Of a DNA stretch of 64,000 nucleotides, positions 34,957-44,840 are shown one piece after another. A program made the position numbers and the translations under genes. This DNA is from Ovis canadensis. Taxonomy: Eukaryota; Chordata; Mammalia; Artiodactyla; Bovidae. Under the pieces are notes generated by a model, which saw only the letters and a list, made by a program, of their open reading frames with translations, was not told the origin of the DNA and searched no databases. The stretch spans positions 93,262,501-93,326,500 of the forward strand of contig NC_091253.1 in NCBI RefSeq assembly GCF_042477335.2, read 5' to 3'. Every line of letters begins with the position of its first letter. Positions within the stretch are counted from its first letter, which is position 1.

Positions 34957-35157
34957 GAAGTCACTCAGTCGTGTCCGACCTTTTGCGACCCCATGGACTA
35001 TAGCCCACCAGGCTCCTCCCTCCATGGGATTCTCCAAGCAAGAGTACTGGAGAGAGTTGCCATTTCCTTTCCCAGGGGATCTTCCTGACGCAGGGATCGA
35101 ACCGGGTCTTCCGCATTCCAGGCAGACACTTTAACCTCTGAGCCGCCCGGGAAGCCC
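34957..35157 (-). mobile_element. Bov-tA SINE
   Basis: Full-length reverse copy ending in the complement of the gggcttcccgggcggctcag head. Confidence 0.92.
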
Positions 35158-35225
35158 TGAGTTCAAATCCTAGCTCTGCTGCTTACTAGCTGGGTAATCT
35201 TTCCAAATTTATCCAATAGCTTCAA
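35158..35225 (+). mobile_element. MIR fragment cut by the preceding SINE
   Basis: gagttcaaatcctagctctg, ctgcttactagctgggtaat is a MIR core. A possible MIR 5' piece (ttggagccagag) sits on the other side of the SINE near 34938. Confidence 0.55.
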
Positions 35226-35257
35226 CACTTTAAAAATCTAAACAGTGTTTTAAGGCT

Positions 35258-35932
35258 TCAGTTCAGTTCAGTCACTCAGTCGTGTCCCACTCTTTGCGAC
35301 CCCATGATAATCGCAGCACACCAGGCCTCCATCCACCACCAACTCCCAGAGTCTACTTAAACTCATGTCCATCGAGTTGGTGATGCCAACCAGACATCTC
35401 ATCCTTGGTCGTCCCCTTCTCCTCCTTCCCCCAATCCCTCCCAGCATCAGGGTCTTTTCCAATGAGTCAACTCTTCCCATAACATGGCCAAAGTATTAGA
35501 GTTTCAACCTCAGCATCAGTCCTTCCAATGAACACCCAGGACTGATCTCCTTTAGGATGGACTGGTTGGATCTCCTTGCAGTCCAAGGGACTCTCAAGAG
35601 TCTTCTCCAACACCACAGTTCAAAGAACCAATTCTTCAGTGCTCAGCTTTCTTCACAGTCCAACTCTCTTATCCATACATGACCACTGGAAAAACCATAA
35701 CCTTGACTAGATGGACCTTTGTTGGCAAAGTAATGTCTCTGCTTTTTAATATGCTATCTAGGTTGGTCATAACTTTCTTTCCAAGGAGTAAGCATCTTTA
35801 AATTTCATGGCTACAATCACCATCTGCGATGATTTTGGAGCCCAAGAAAATAAAGTCTGATGCTGTTTCCAGTGTTCCCCATCTATTTCCCATGAAGTGA
35901 TGGGACCAGATGCCATGATCTTTGTTTTCTTT
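35258..35932 (-). mobile_element. BovB LINE, 3' part of a split copy
   Basis: Pentamer tail complement through the thumb region to gatctttgttttct. It is interrupted by an oppositely oriented BovB and continues at 37612. Confidence 0.9.
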
Positions 35933-37611
35933 TTCATGCAAAGATGGGCTCAATAAAGGACAGAAATGGTATGGACCTAACAGAAGCAGAAGATATTAAG
36001 AAGAGGTGGCAAGAATACACAGAAGAACTGTACAAAAACGATCTTCACGACCCAGATAATCATGATGATGTGATCACTAATCTAGAGCCAGACATCCTGG
36101 AATGTGAAGTCAAGTGGGCCTTAGAAAGCATCACTACAAACAAAGCTAGTAGAGGTGATGGAATTCCAGTTGAGCTATTTCAAATCCTGAAAGATGATGC
36201 TGTGAAAGTGCTGCACTCAATATGCCAGCAAATGTGGAAAACTCAGCAGTGGCCACAGGACTGGAAAATGTCAGTTTTCATTCCAATTCCAAAGAAAGGC
36301 AATGCCAAAGAATGCTCAAACTACTGCACAATCACACTCATCTCACATGCTAGTAAAGTAATGCTCAAAATTCTCCAAGCCAGGCTTCAGCAATACGTGA
36401 ACCGTGAACTCCCTCACGTTCAAGCTGGGTTTAGAAAAGGCAGAGGAACCAGAGATCAAATTGCCAACATCTCTTGGATCATGGAAAAAACGAGAGAGTT
36501 CCAGAATAACATCTATTTCTGCTTTATTGACTATGCCAAAGCCTTTGACTGTGTGGATCACAATCAACTGTGGAAAATTCTGAAAGAGATGGGAATTCCA
36601 GACCACCTAACCTGCCTCTTGAGAAATCTGTATGCAGGTCAGGAAGCAACAGTTAGAACTGGACATGGAACAACAGACTGGTTCCAAACAGGAAAAGGAG
36701 TACGTCAAGGCTGTATATTGTCAGCCTGCTGATTTAACTTCTATGCAGAGTACATCATGAGAAACGCTGGACTGGAAGAAATACAAGTTGGAATCAAGAT
36801 TGCCGGGAGAAATATCAATAACCTCAGATATGCAGATGACACCACCCTTATGGCAGAAAGCAAAGAGGAACTAAAAAGCCTCTTGATGAAAGTGAAAGAG
36901 GAGAGTGACAAAGTTGGCTTAAAGCTCAACATTCAGAAAATGAAGATCATGGCATCTGGTCCCATCACTTCATGGGAAATAGATGGGGAAACAGTGGAAA
37001 CAGTGTCAGACTTTATTTTTGGGGGCTCCAAAATCACTGCAGATGGTGACTGCAGCCATGACATGAAAAGACGCTTACTCCTTGGAAGAAAAGTTATGAG
37101 CAACCTAGATAGTATATTCAAAAGCAGAGACATTACTTCGCTGACTAAGGTCCATCTAGTCAAGGCTATGGTTTTTCCAGTGGTCATGTATGGATGTGAG
37201 AGTTGGACTGTGAAGAAGGCTGAGCGCCGAAGAATTGATGCTTTTGAACTGTGGTGTTGGAGAAGACTCTTGAGAGTCCCTTGGACTGCAAGGAGATCCA
37301 ACCAGTCCATTCTAAAGGAGATCAGTCCTGGGTGTTCTTTGGAAGGAATGATGCTAAAGCTGAAACTCCAGTATTTTGGCCACCTCATGCAAAGAGTTGA
37401 CTCATTGGAAAAGCCTCTGATGCTGGGAGAGACTGGGGGCAGGAGGAGAAGGAGACGACAGAGGATGAGATGGCTGGATGTCATCACGGACTCGATGGAC
37501 GTGAGTCTGAGTGAACTCCGGGAGATGGTGATGAACAGGGAGGCCTGGCGTGCTGCAATTCATTGGGTCGCAAAGAGTTGGACATGACTGAGTGACTGAA
37601 CTGAACTGAAC
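35933..37611 (+). mobile_element. BovB LINE inserted head-to-head into another BovB
   Basis: A sense-strand copy starting near tttcatgcaaagatggg. Frame 35944-36732 (262 codons) has AEDIKKRWQEYTEELYK, GDGIPVELFQIL, FRKGRGTRDQIAN, motif A FIDYAKAFDCVDH and GVRQGCILSAC, then TGA at 36730-36732. Frame 36757-37587 has YADDTT (motif C) and the thumb with [20 protein letters not shown]. Apart from that stop, the two frames are in the same register and nearly continuous. It ends with (CTGAA)n. It is the best preserved reverse-transcriptase region in the window but lacks the endonuclease. Confidence 0.93.
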
Positions 37612-38008
37612 TGAGCTTTAAGCTAACTTTCTCACTCTCCTCTTTCACTTTCATCAAGAGGCTTTTTAGTTCCTCTTTGCTTTCTGCCATAAGGGCGGTG
37701 TCATCTGCATATCTGAGGTTATTGATATTTCTCCCGGCAATCTTGATTCCAACTTGTGTTTCTTCCAGTCCAGCGTTTCTCATGATGTACTCTGCATAGA
37801 AGTTAAATAAGCAGGGTGACAATACACAGCCTTGACGTACTCCTTTTCCTGTTTGGAACCAGTCTGTTGTTCCATGTCCAGTTCTCACTGTGGCTTCCTG
37901 ACCTGCATATAGGTTTCTGAAGAGGCAGGTCAGGTGGTCTGGTATTCCCATCTCTTTCAGAATTTTCCACAGTTTATTGTGATCCACACAGTCAAAGTCA
38001 TAATGATA
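37612..38008 (-). mobile_element. BovB LINE, 5' part of the split copy
   Basis: Resumes at gagctttaagctaactttct and runs to ccacacagtcaaag. It carries the normal CILSPCLFN motif and YADD. It ends at an ordinary 5' truncation. Confidence 0.9.
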
Positions 38009-38069
38009 ATCTAAAAGAAAATGTGAAATGAAGGCTGGCAAATAGCACAAAGTGGTAGCACCGAAATGC

Positions 38070-38600
38070 GTCCCCTATTCCTGCCATGACAAGTTACCAC
38101 AAGTTCAGTGGCTTAAAACAGCACACAGATCTTGCAGTTCTGGAGGTCAGAAGTCTAACGTGGGTCTCTGTTGGCTAAAATCAAGGTGCGTCAGCAGAGC
38201 CACATTCCCTTCTGGAGGCTTTGGGGAGGATCTGTTTTCCTGTCTCACCCAGTGTTCAGAAGCTCCTACAGTTCCTTGACTCACAGCTCCTTTCTTCACC
38301 TTCAAAGGGAGAGAACAGCATCTTCAGGTCACTCTCACTATGATTCTTCTGCCTTCTTGTAATTACATCGGGCCCATCGGGTCATAATCCAGAATAATCT
38401 CTTTATCTTAAAGTCAGTTCATTAGCAACTGTACATCCATCTGCAAGCTTCATCCCCCCTTGTCATGGAGCACAGAGCATACAGTTCCGAGGGACTGTGG
38501 TGTGGACATTTTTTAGACAGGGCTGTGGCTCTGCATTTCACAGTGCTCTTTGCCCTTAACACTTGTTCATTCGTTCATATACTTACTAAAGGAAAATACG
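38070..38600 (+). repeat. old interspersed repeat (taccacaag/gtggcttaaaac family)
   Basis: gacaagttaccacaagttca, gtggcttaaaacagc, agttctggaggtcagaagtc, ttacatcgggcccatcgggt and aatccagaataatctcttta are the landmarks of a widespread mammalian repeat. I do not assign the family name. Confidence 0.6.
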
Positions 38601-38621
38601 AATGATATAGTAAAAGTATCT

Positions 38622-39216
38622 TTCAGTTCAGTTTAGTTCAGTTCAGTTCAGTTGCTCAGTCGTGTCCGACTCTGCAACCCCATGAATCGCAGCACGCCAG
38701 GCCTCCCTATCCATCACCAACGCCCAGAGTTCACTCAGACTCACGTCCATCAAGTCAGTGATGCCATCCAGCCATCTCATCCTCTGTCGTCCCCTTCTCC
38801 TCCTGCCCCCAATCTCTCCCAGCATCAGAGTCTTTTTCAATGCGTCAACTCTTCGCATGAGGTGGCCAGAATACTGGAGTTTCAGCTTTAGCATCATTCC
38901 ATCCAAAGAACACCCAGGACCGATCTCCTTCAGAATGGACTGGTTGGATCTCCTTGCAATCCAAGGGACTCTCAAGAGTCTTCTCCAACACCACAGTTCA
39001 AAAGCATCAATTCTTCGGCACTCAGCTTTCTTCACAGTCCAACTCTCACATCCATACATGACTACTGGAAAAACCATAGCCTTGACTAGACAGACCTTTG
39101 TTGGCAAAGTAATGTCTCTGCTTTTGAATATGCTATCTAGGTTGGTCATAACTTTTCTTCCAAGGAGTAAGCGTCTTTTAATTTCATGGCTTCAGTCACC
39201 ATCTGCTGTGATTTTG
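38622..39216 (-). mobile_element. BovB LINE 3' fragment
   Basis: Starts with a long pentamer tail complement and runs to catctgctgtgattttg. Frame 38643-39149 remains open with [20 protein letters not shown]. Confidence 0.92.
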
Positions 39217-39247
39217 CCAAGAATTCTTCTGTTTGAGTTAAGTGTTT

Positions 39248-39890
39248 CAGTTCAGTTCAGGCCACACCAGGCCTCCCTGTCCATCACCAACTCCCAGAGT
39301 TTACCCAACTCATGTCCATTGAGTCTGTGATGCCATCAGACCATCTCATCCTCTGTTGTCCCCTTCTCCCACCTTCAATCTTTCCCAGCATCAGGGTCTT
39401 TTCAAATGAGTCAGTTCTTTCCATCAGGTGGCCAAAGTATTGGAGTTTCAGCTTCAACATCAGTCCTTCCAATGAACACCCAGGACTGATCTCCTTTAGG
39501 ATGGACTGGTTGGATCTCCTTGCAGTCCAAGGGATTCCCAAGAGTCTTCTCCAACACCACAGTTCAAAAGCATCAATTCTCCATTACTCAGCTTTCTTTA
39601 TAGTCCAACTGTCACATCCACACATGACTACTGGAAAAACCATAGCCTTGACTAGATGGACCTTTGTTGGCAGAGTAATGTCTCTGCTTTTTAATATGCT
39701 GTCTAGGTTGGTCATAACTTTCCTTCCAAGGAGTAAGCATCTTTTTATTTCATGGCTACAGTTACTATCTGCAATGATTTTGGATCACTCCAAAAATAAA
39801 GTCAGCCACTTTCCACTGTTTCCCCATCTATTTGCCATGAAGTGATGGGGCTGGATGCCGTGATCTTAGTTTTCTGAACGTTGAGTTATG
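39248..39890 (-). mobile_element. BovB LINE 3' fragment
   Basis: Second of three same-orientation copies in a row. A deletion removes the cgctcagtcgtg section just inside the tail. It runs to gttttctgaacgttgag. Confidence 0.9.
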
Positions 39891-39897
39891 AAGCACT

Positions 39898-40091
39898 TCA
39901 GTTCAATTCAGTTCAGTCAGTTAGTCATGTCCAACTCTTTGCAACCCCGTGAACTGCAGTACACCAGGCCTCCCTGTCCATCACCAACTCCCGGAGTTTA
40001 CCCAAACTCATGTCCATCGAGTCAGTGATGCCATCCAGCCAACTCATCCTCTGTCGTCCCCTTCTCCTTCTGGCCCCAATCTCTCCCAGCA
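39898..40091 (-). mobile_element. BovB LINE 3' fragment
   Basis: Third copy, covering only the last 190 bases of the element. It ends just before the SUMO3 retrocopy. Confidence 0.9.
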
Positions 40092-40103
40092 GATTTATAC
40101 ATT

Positions 40104-41728
40104 AAAAAATTAGCTGAGGTGTTTGCGGTGGGAGAGCAGTGGGCCAAGAGCGTAAGTTGCTCACCCCAGAGGCTGCCTGCTGTCCCGCTGCCGTCCGAAT
40201 GCAGCCATATCAGAGGAGAAGCCCCAGGAGGGAGTGAAGATGGAGAAGGATCACATCAACCTGAAGGTGGCTGGGTGGATGGCTCCAGGGTCCAGTTCAA
40301 GATCAAGAGACACGCACTGCTCTGCAAGCTGGTGAAGGCTTCCTGCAGCGCCCAGGCTTGTCCATGAGACGGATTCGGTTCAGGTTTGATGGGCAACCCA
40401 TTAATGAAAGAGACGCCCCAGCACAGCTGGAGATGGATGATGAGGACACCAACAGTAGACAGGCGGCCTCCAGCATGGCCAGCTGCCTCTTGGGGTGGGG
40501 GGCTGCCTCTAGAGCCCCCATCCCCTTCTGGCGCTGGGCTGTGTTTGCTATCGAACAGTGCAGGTGTGGCCAAGCCCATCGGCAGGCAGGCTCAGACACC
40601 GAGGACCTTCCCTAGGTGCCCAGCGCCACTGCGGCAACGCTCCCCAGCCTCCCTCAGCCCATCCCCTCCTACCTTTGTTTGGGTAAAACGCCCACGTGGT
40701 GACGGACTTGGGTTTTGTTTTTACCTTTTTTTTTCTCCCTCCTATGACATTTTCTCCCAACTTGTAACCTGAATGCCTGCTCTCTGTCTAGACGGGGATT
40801 TTAACCCCAGGCGTTGACCACCCCTCATTTCAATCACAGAGAGGACTATCACCACTCTGGGGTGCTTCTATGGGGCTAGTTTTGGGGTCACGGTCGGTAT
40901 GAAAAATACACTTTCACTTACTGATTCTTGCGGGCACAGGTTTTTTTTTTTTTTTTAAATGCTAAATATTAGAAATGTAAGCTTTGCCAGAATATAGGAT
41001 AGTTGAAGGGAAAAGACTGGAATGTTTCTTAAAAGGTAGAAAGTTCTTCAGTAACACAGCCCTGGGCAGGTTCTGGGGCCCCGGACCCATTGCCATCAAC
41101 AGCCGGTGACACTGCTCAGACCCAATGAAAATGGGCTTTTCCCCTTTTCTTAACAGAGAAGAGAGTAAGTCCCACACATCTGCCAGGGTCACAGTGCCAG
41201 GGCCTCAGATTTCCTCCAGTGTTTGCTTGTGATGAGTAACAATAGTCTGTATGTAAACTAGGAAGATAGAAAATACTGCTGATTTTGCCGTTATGTCTTT
41301 ATGTAAAAGAGCTGCTTCAAAGCGTGGCTACAAGTGAGAGATGCCTCCTGGTTCTCCCCGAGGACCGTGCTCTACACCCCAAGTTGGTATGGAGCTTGCA
41401 TGTTATGTGTGATTTCAGTCTGTGCAGCATTTTGGGGTCTGTCTTAGTCAACCTCCAATGGTTGTCCCGTTGCCCTTCCGTGTGGACTCGCTCCTGACAG
41501 CCCCCTGGCTGCCTGTTCGGGTCGCCCGGGCAGGATGGCCACCATCCTCTCCTGCTTGCCTGAGACCTAGCTGGAGAAGTCTGCACTTCCTTTGTCTCTT
41601 GCTGTTAGGGCACGCACAGGGTGTCTGCGGCTCTGTTGTGTTTATTCCCCAATTGGTACATTATTTGTTGTCTTGTACTACTGTCAATGGTCAATATTGT
41701 TTGGTATTCTGTCAAAAAAATTAGCTGA
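40104..41728 (+). pseudogene. SUMO3P: processed SUMO3 pseudogene
   Basis: A reverse-transcribed, intronless copy of SUMO3 mRNA. The coding remnant starts at 40207, where the initiator is ATA instead of ATG. It reads [22 protein letters not shown], then after a frameshift [18 protein letters not shown], then after another frameshift [15 protein letters not shown] and [11 protein letters not shown]. The SEE start and the single residue between E and D favour SUMO3 over SUMO2. The C-terminal QQTGG processing motif is lost. About 60-80 bases of 5' UTR and 1.2 kb of GC-rich 3' UTR-like sequence accompany it. A 14-bp direct repeat (aaaaaattagctga) flanks it at 40104-40117 and 41715-41728. This is a target-site duplication typical of L1-mediated retroposition, with the short A tail merged into the repeat. 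It cannot make a working modifier. Confidence 0.9.
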
Positions 41729-42123
41729 TAATACAAGGTAGCATGAACAAGCCCCAATATGACTCATTTAAGAGGAGAGGTCACTTAGATGAATGAGGGA
41801 GAAAAAAAGAAAATTTTGATTATCCACGAGAAGTAATAAGGTCACCTCCTTCCTGCCACAAAAGGGCAATGCGATCTTAGGTTGCATTAAGATGAGAACA
41901 AAGGAGGGGCTCACCTTGGTAAATCCTTGGCAAATCCCCTGGAGGTTTTGAAGGGTATAAAAAATCTTCAGTGGAGCCAGAGGAGAGAGCCAACAGGGTG
42001 AAGAGCCTAGACTCAGAAAGTATAAGAAGTTTGGGGATATTTACGGTGTGGTCTTCAAATACCTAATTGACAGACATATGAAAAGAAATCTAGATTTATC
42101 TTTGAAATCTTTGGAGTTTAAAA
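41729..42123. other. intergenic, no recognised feature
   Basis: No gene or repeat family recognised. Confidence 0.5.
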
Positions 42124-42335
42124 ATGCTAAATCACTTCAGTTGTGTCCTACTCTTTACAACCCCATGGACTGTAGCCCGCCAGGCTCCTCCGTCCATGGG
42201 ATTCTCCAGGCAAGAATACTGGAGTGGGTTGCCATTTCCTTCTTCAAGGAATCTTTCCAACCCAGGGATTGAACCCATGTCTCTTATGTCTCCTGCATTG
42301 GCAGGTGGGTTCTTTACCACTAGCGCTGTGTAGAA
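42124..42335 (-). mobile_element. Bov-tA SINE
   Basis: Reverse copy with a small internal duplication (tctcttatgtctcctgcatt) near the head. Confidence 0.9.
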
Positions 42336-42998
42336 GGTAGATTTAAACACAGTGTGGTCATTTTACATGGTTACAGTTTCCTGAAATGGAATGAGCTACC
42401 TGAGTTTCCTGTCCCTAGAGGTATTAAAATAGAATCGACAAGTGTCAAAGAATGTGCTCCCAAAACACTCCTTCAGGCCTTGAACGTTGTATTTACACTG
42501 TAATCATTTGCATTCCAGTCTCCTTGTGCAACTCGTGACTTCTTTCCGGTCTGAATCTATCATTTTAACTTGGCTCAGAAGGTACAAAATGAATGTTGGT
42601 CTGGCAAATAGATGCATGAATGAGATTAAGGGTTCGACAGAGTGATCTTTAGTCCTTCCAACTCAGACTCTCAGTTCTCAGCTAGGATTTGAACTAGGTT
42701 TAAAGAATGGAATCAGTTGCAGAAAGAGGGTGGCGGTGTTGCATCCTAGGTTTCACAGTACAGAAAAAGCTCAGAGACAAGAGGGAGCGAGAGAGTGGAA
42801 GAAATATGTTGGGTGAAGTACAGGAATTAGAGTTGGGGCAGAAGGTTGGGTCTTGATTCTTGAAGGTTCTTTAATTTTAAGGATGTCAGGCTTTCTCATT
42901 CTGCAGTCTGAACCCAGGCCGATGCTTGACTAAATCTTTATGAAAGAAGACAGAAAGAGTGCTCTTACAGTTATGCATTTTGGCTCTGGGGACTTGCT
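42336..42998. other. intergenic, no recognised feature
   Basis: Unique-looking; no gene recognised. Confidence 0.5.
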
Positions 42999-43387
42999 AT
43001 GGACTGAAATGTCCCCCATGATTCTTATCTTGAAGCCTTAACTCCTAGTGAGATGGATTAGGAGGTAGGGATTTGGGGAGGTGACTGGGTTTAGATGAGG
43101 TCATGAGGATGGGGCCCTCATAATGGGATTAGCTCCCTTCTAAGAAGAGACACCAGGGAGCTTTCTCTCCCTCTCTGTCTCTCTGCCATATGAGGACATA
43201 TGGAGAAGGGAGCCATCTACAAGCCAGGAAGAACACCCTCACCAGGGAGCAGAATCAGCCAGCACTTTGCTCTTGGATTTCCCAGCCTCCAAAACTGTGA
43301 GAAATACTGAAATAAGCATCTCCTGTTTAAGCTGACCAGGCTATTGTATCAATATCTTTGTTATGACAGCCAGAACTGACTAATACA
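42999..43387 (+). mobile_element. MLT1-type MaLR LTR
   Basis: Begins tgctatggactgaaatgt and passes through aggtcatgaggatggggccc, tgccatatgaggacatatgg, tcccagcctccaaaactgtg and agccagaactgactaataca. This is the full layout of an ERVL-MaLR LTR. It is old and diverged. Confidence 0.88.
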
Positions 43388-43726
43388 GGGCTCTTGCCTA
43401 CATCTGGGAGTAATGAGTCAGAACTCAGCACTAGGAAGCAGCAGCAAAAATATAAAGGAAATCAGATGGGAAGAGACATTACTGAAAACATTAAGACTTG
43501 GTAGTGAGATAACAAGAAAGGGTTTAAAGGGGAGGCCCACAGCTTGTGAACATGAGGGCAGACAGTTATGTACACTGAGCTTCTTAGTGCAATGGAAGGA
43601 AGATGAGAAACTATTTGGAATATCCAGGATTTCCTGCAACTGTTTCCATTAAGTTCATGGCTGAAAATGGACTATTTTTAATGTTGATGAGAATGGTAAG
43701 TCAAGAGTTTTAGTCTGTGGAGAGCA

Positions 43727-43830
43727 GACCCCATGGACTGTAGCCCGCCAGGCTCCTGCGTGCATGGGATTCTCCAGACAAGAATACTGGAGTGGGTTGC
43801 CATTTCCTTCTTCAAGGAATCTTTCCAACA
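43727..43830 (-). mobile_element. Bov-tA SINE fragment
   Basis: Partial copy, ccccatggactgtagcccgc through tcttcaaggaatctttccaa, both ends missing. It shares the cttcttcaaggaatctttcc variant with the copy at 42124-42335. Confidence 0.82.
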
Positions 43831-44141
43831 GGAATCTTTCTCTCCTCTCCTCTTGGAGAGGAGCTGTAGTACTGAAAAATTTCTACTCTGAATGGTAGTA
43901 TTAACAGTAGGCACTGTTGGACAAGCCCTAGGATGGGCCAGCCTGATACACTGTGTGTATCATCCCACTTCATTAAATTATCCCTCATTTGAAGGCCTCA
44001 GCTTGTACCCCAGGCAGTATCTGCTTTAGGGAGTGCCCAAGGAAAATTCTCGTTCACAGTAGCTCTAAGGATAATTATGTGTCTCTAAATAGTTGAATTT
44101 CTTTTTTAAATTTTTGGACCCTGAATGGAATTAACACATGA

Positions 44142-44171
44142 CCCTGTGTGTGTGTGTTTGTGTGTGTGGTG
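44142..44171. repeat. imperfect (TG)n microsatellite
   Basis: About 30 bases of TG repeats with two interruptions. Confidence 0.8.
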
Positions 44172-44494
44172 TGGTTGGCAGAGGCAGGAGGAAGTTGAAG
44201 GAGTTATGCTAAGTTTCAGATCCAGAATTGTGGCCCAATTTTAGTTGTGTGTAATATATAATTTTTTAGCCTCTTTCCTGTTTCTTATTTTTTCCCTCCC
44301 CTTGTTTTTCTATCCTCCTCCTCTTAATTTATGCTGCCTTGTATTTTATGTATCTCTGAAGGCAGTCCTAAATTCCAAAACAAAGGACAATAATTACAAA
44401 TATATTTCTATTTACGTCAGTCCCCACTTTACAGATAAGGAAGCAGAAGCTCAATTAATTTATTTAACTTGCTCGAGATCACAGTGGGTGTACT

Positions 44495-44840
44495 ACTTAA
44501 CTATTGCCAGGTAACAAATCCCCTTCAAAACTAGCAGCTTAAACCAATAAACACATAATTTCTCAGTTGATTCCTGAGGGTCAGGAGTCTGGGAGCAGCT
44601 CAGTTGGGTAGTTCTAGCTCGGGGGCTGGTGGGGTTGCAATTGAGCCATCTGCTGGGGCTGTAACTGTTTGAAAGCTGCAAAGTCTTTTATAACTTAACC
44701 TCAGAAGTGATGATCACTCCCATCTTCCACCAGTCACACAAACCAACCCAGGTAAAGGGAAAGGAGTCCACAAGGGTGTGAGTCCCAGGGATAGGATCGC
44801 TGGAGGCCATCTTGGAAGCCGCTACTCGCAGGGAGGAAAT
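44495..44840 (+). repeat. old interspersed repeat (family A)
   Basis: Landmarks are taacaaatccccttcaaaac, cagcttaaaccaataaac, gtcttttataacttaacctc, and ccagtcacacaaaccaaccc with a final gccatcttggaagccgct. Related to 5540-5755 and 52684-53050. Confidence 0.55.
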
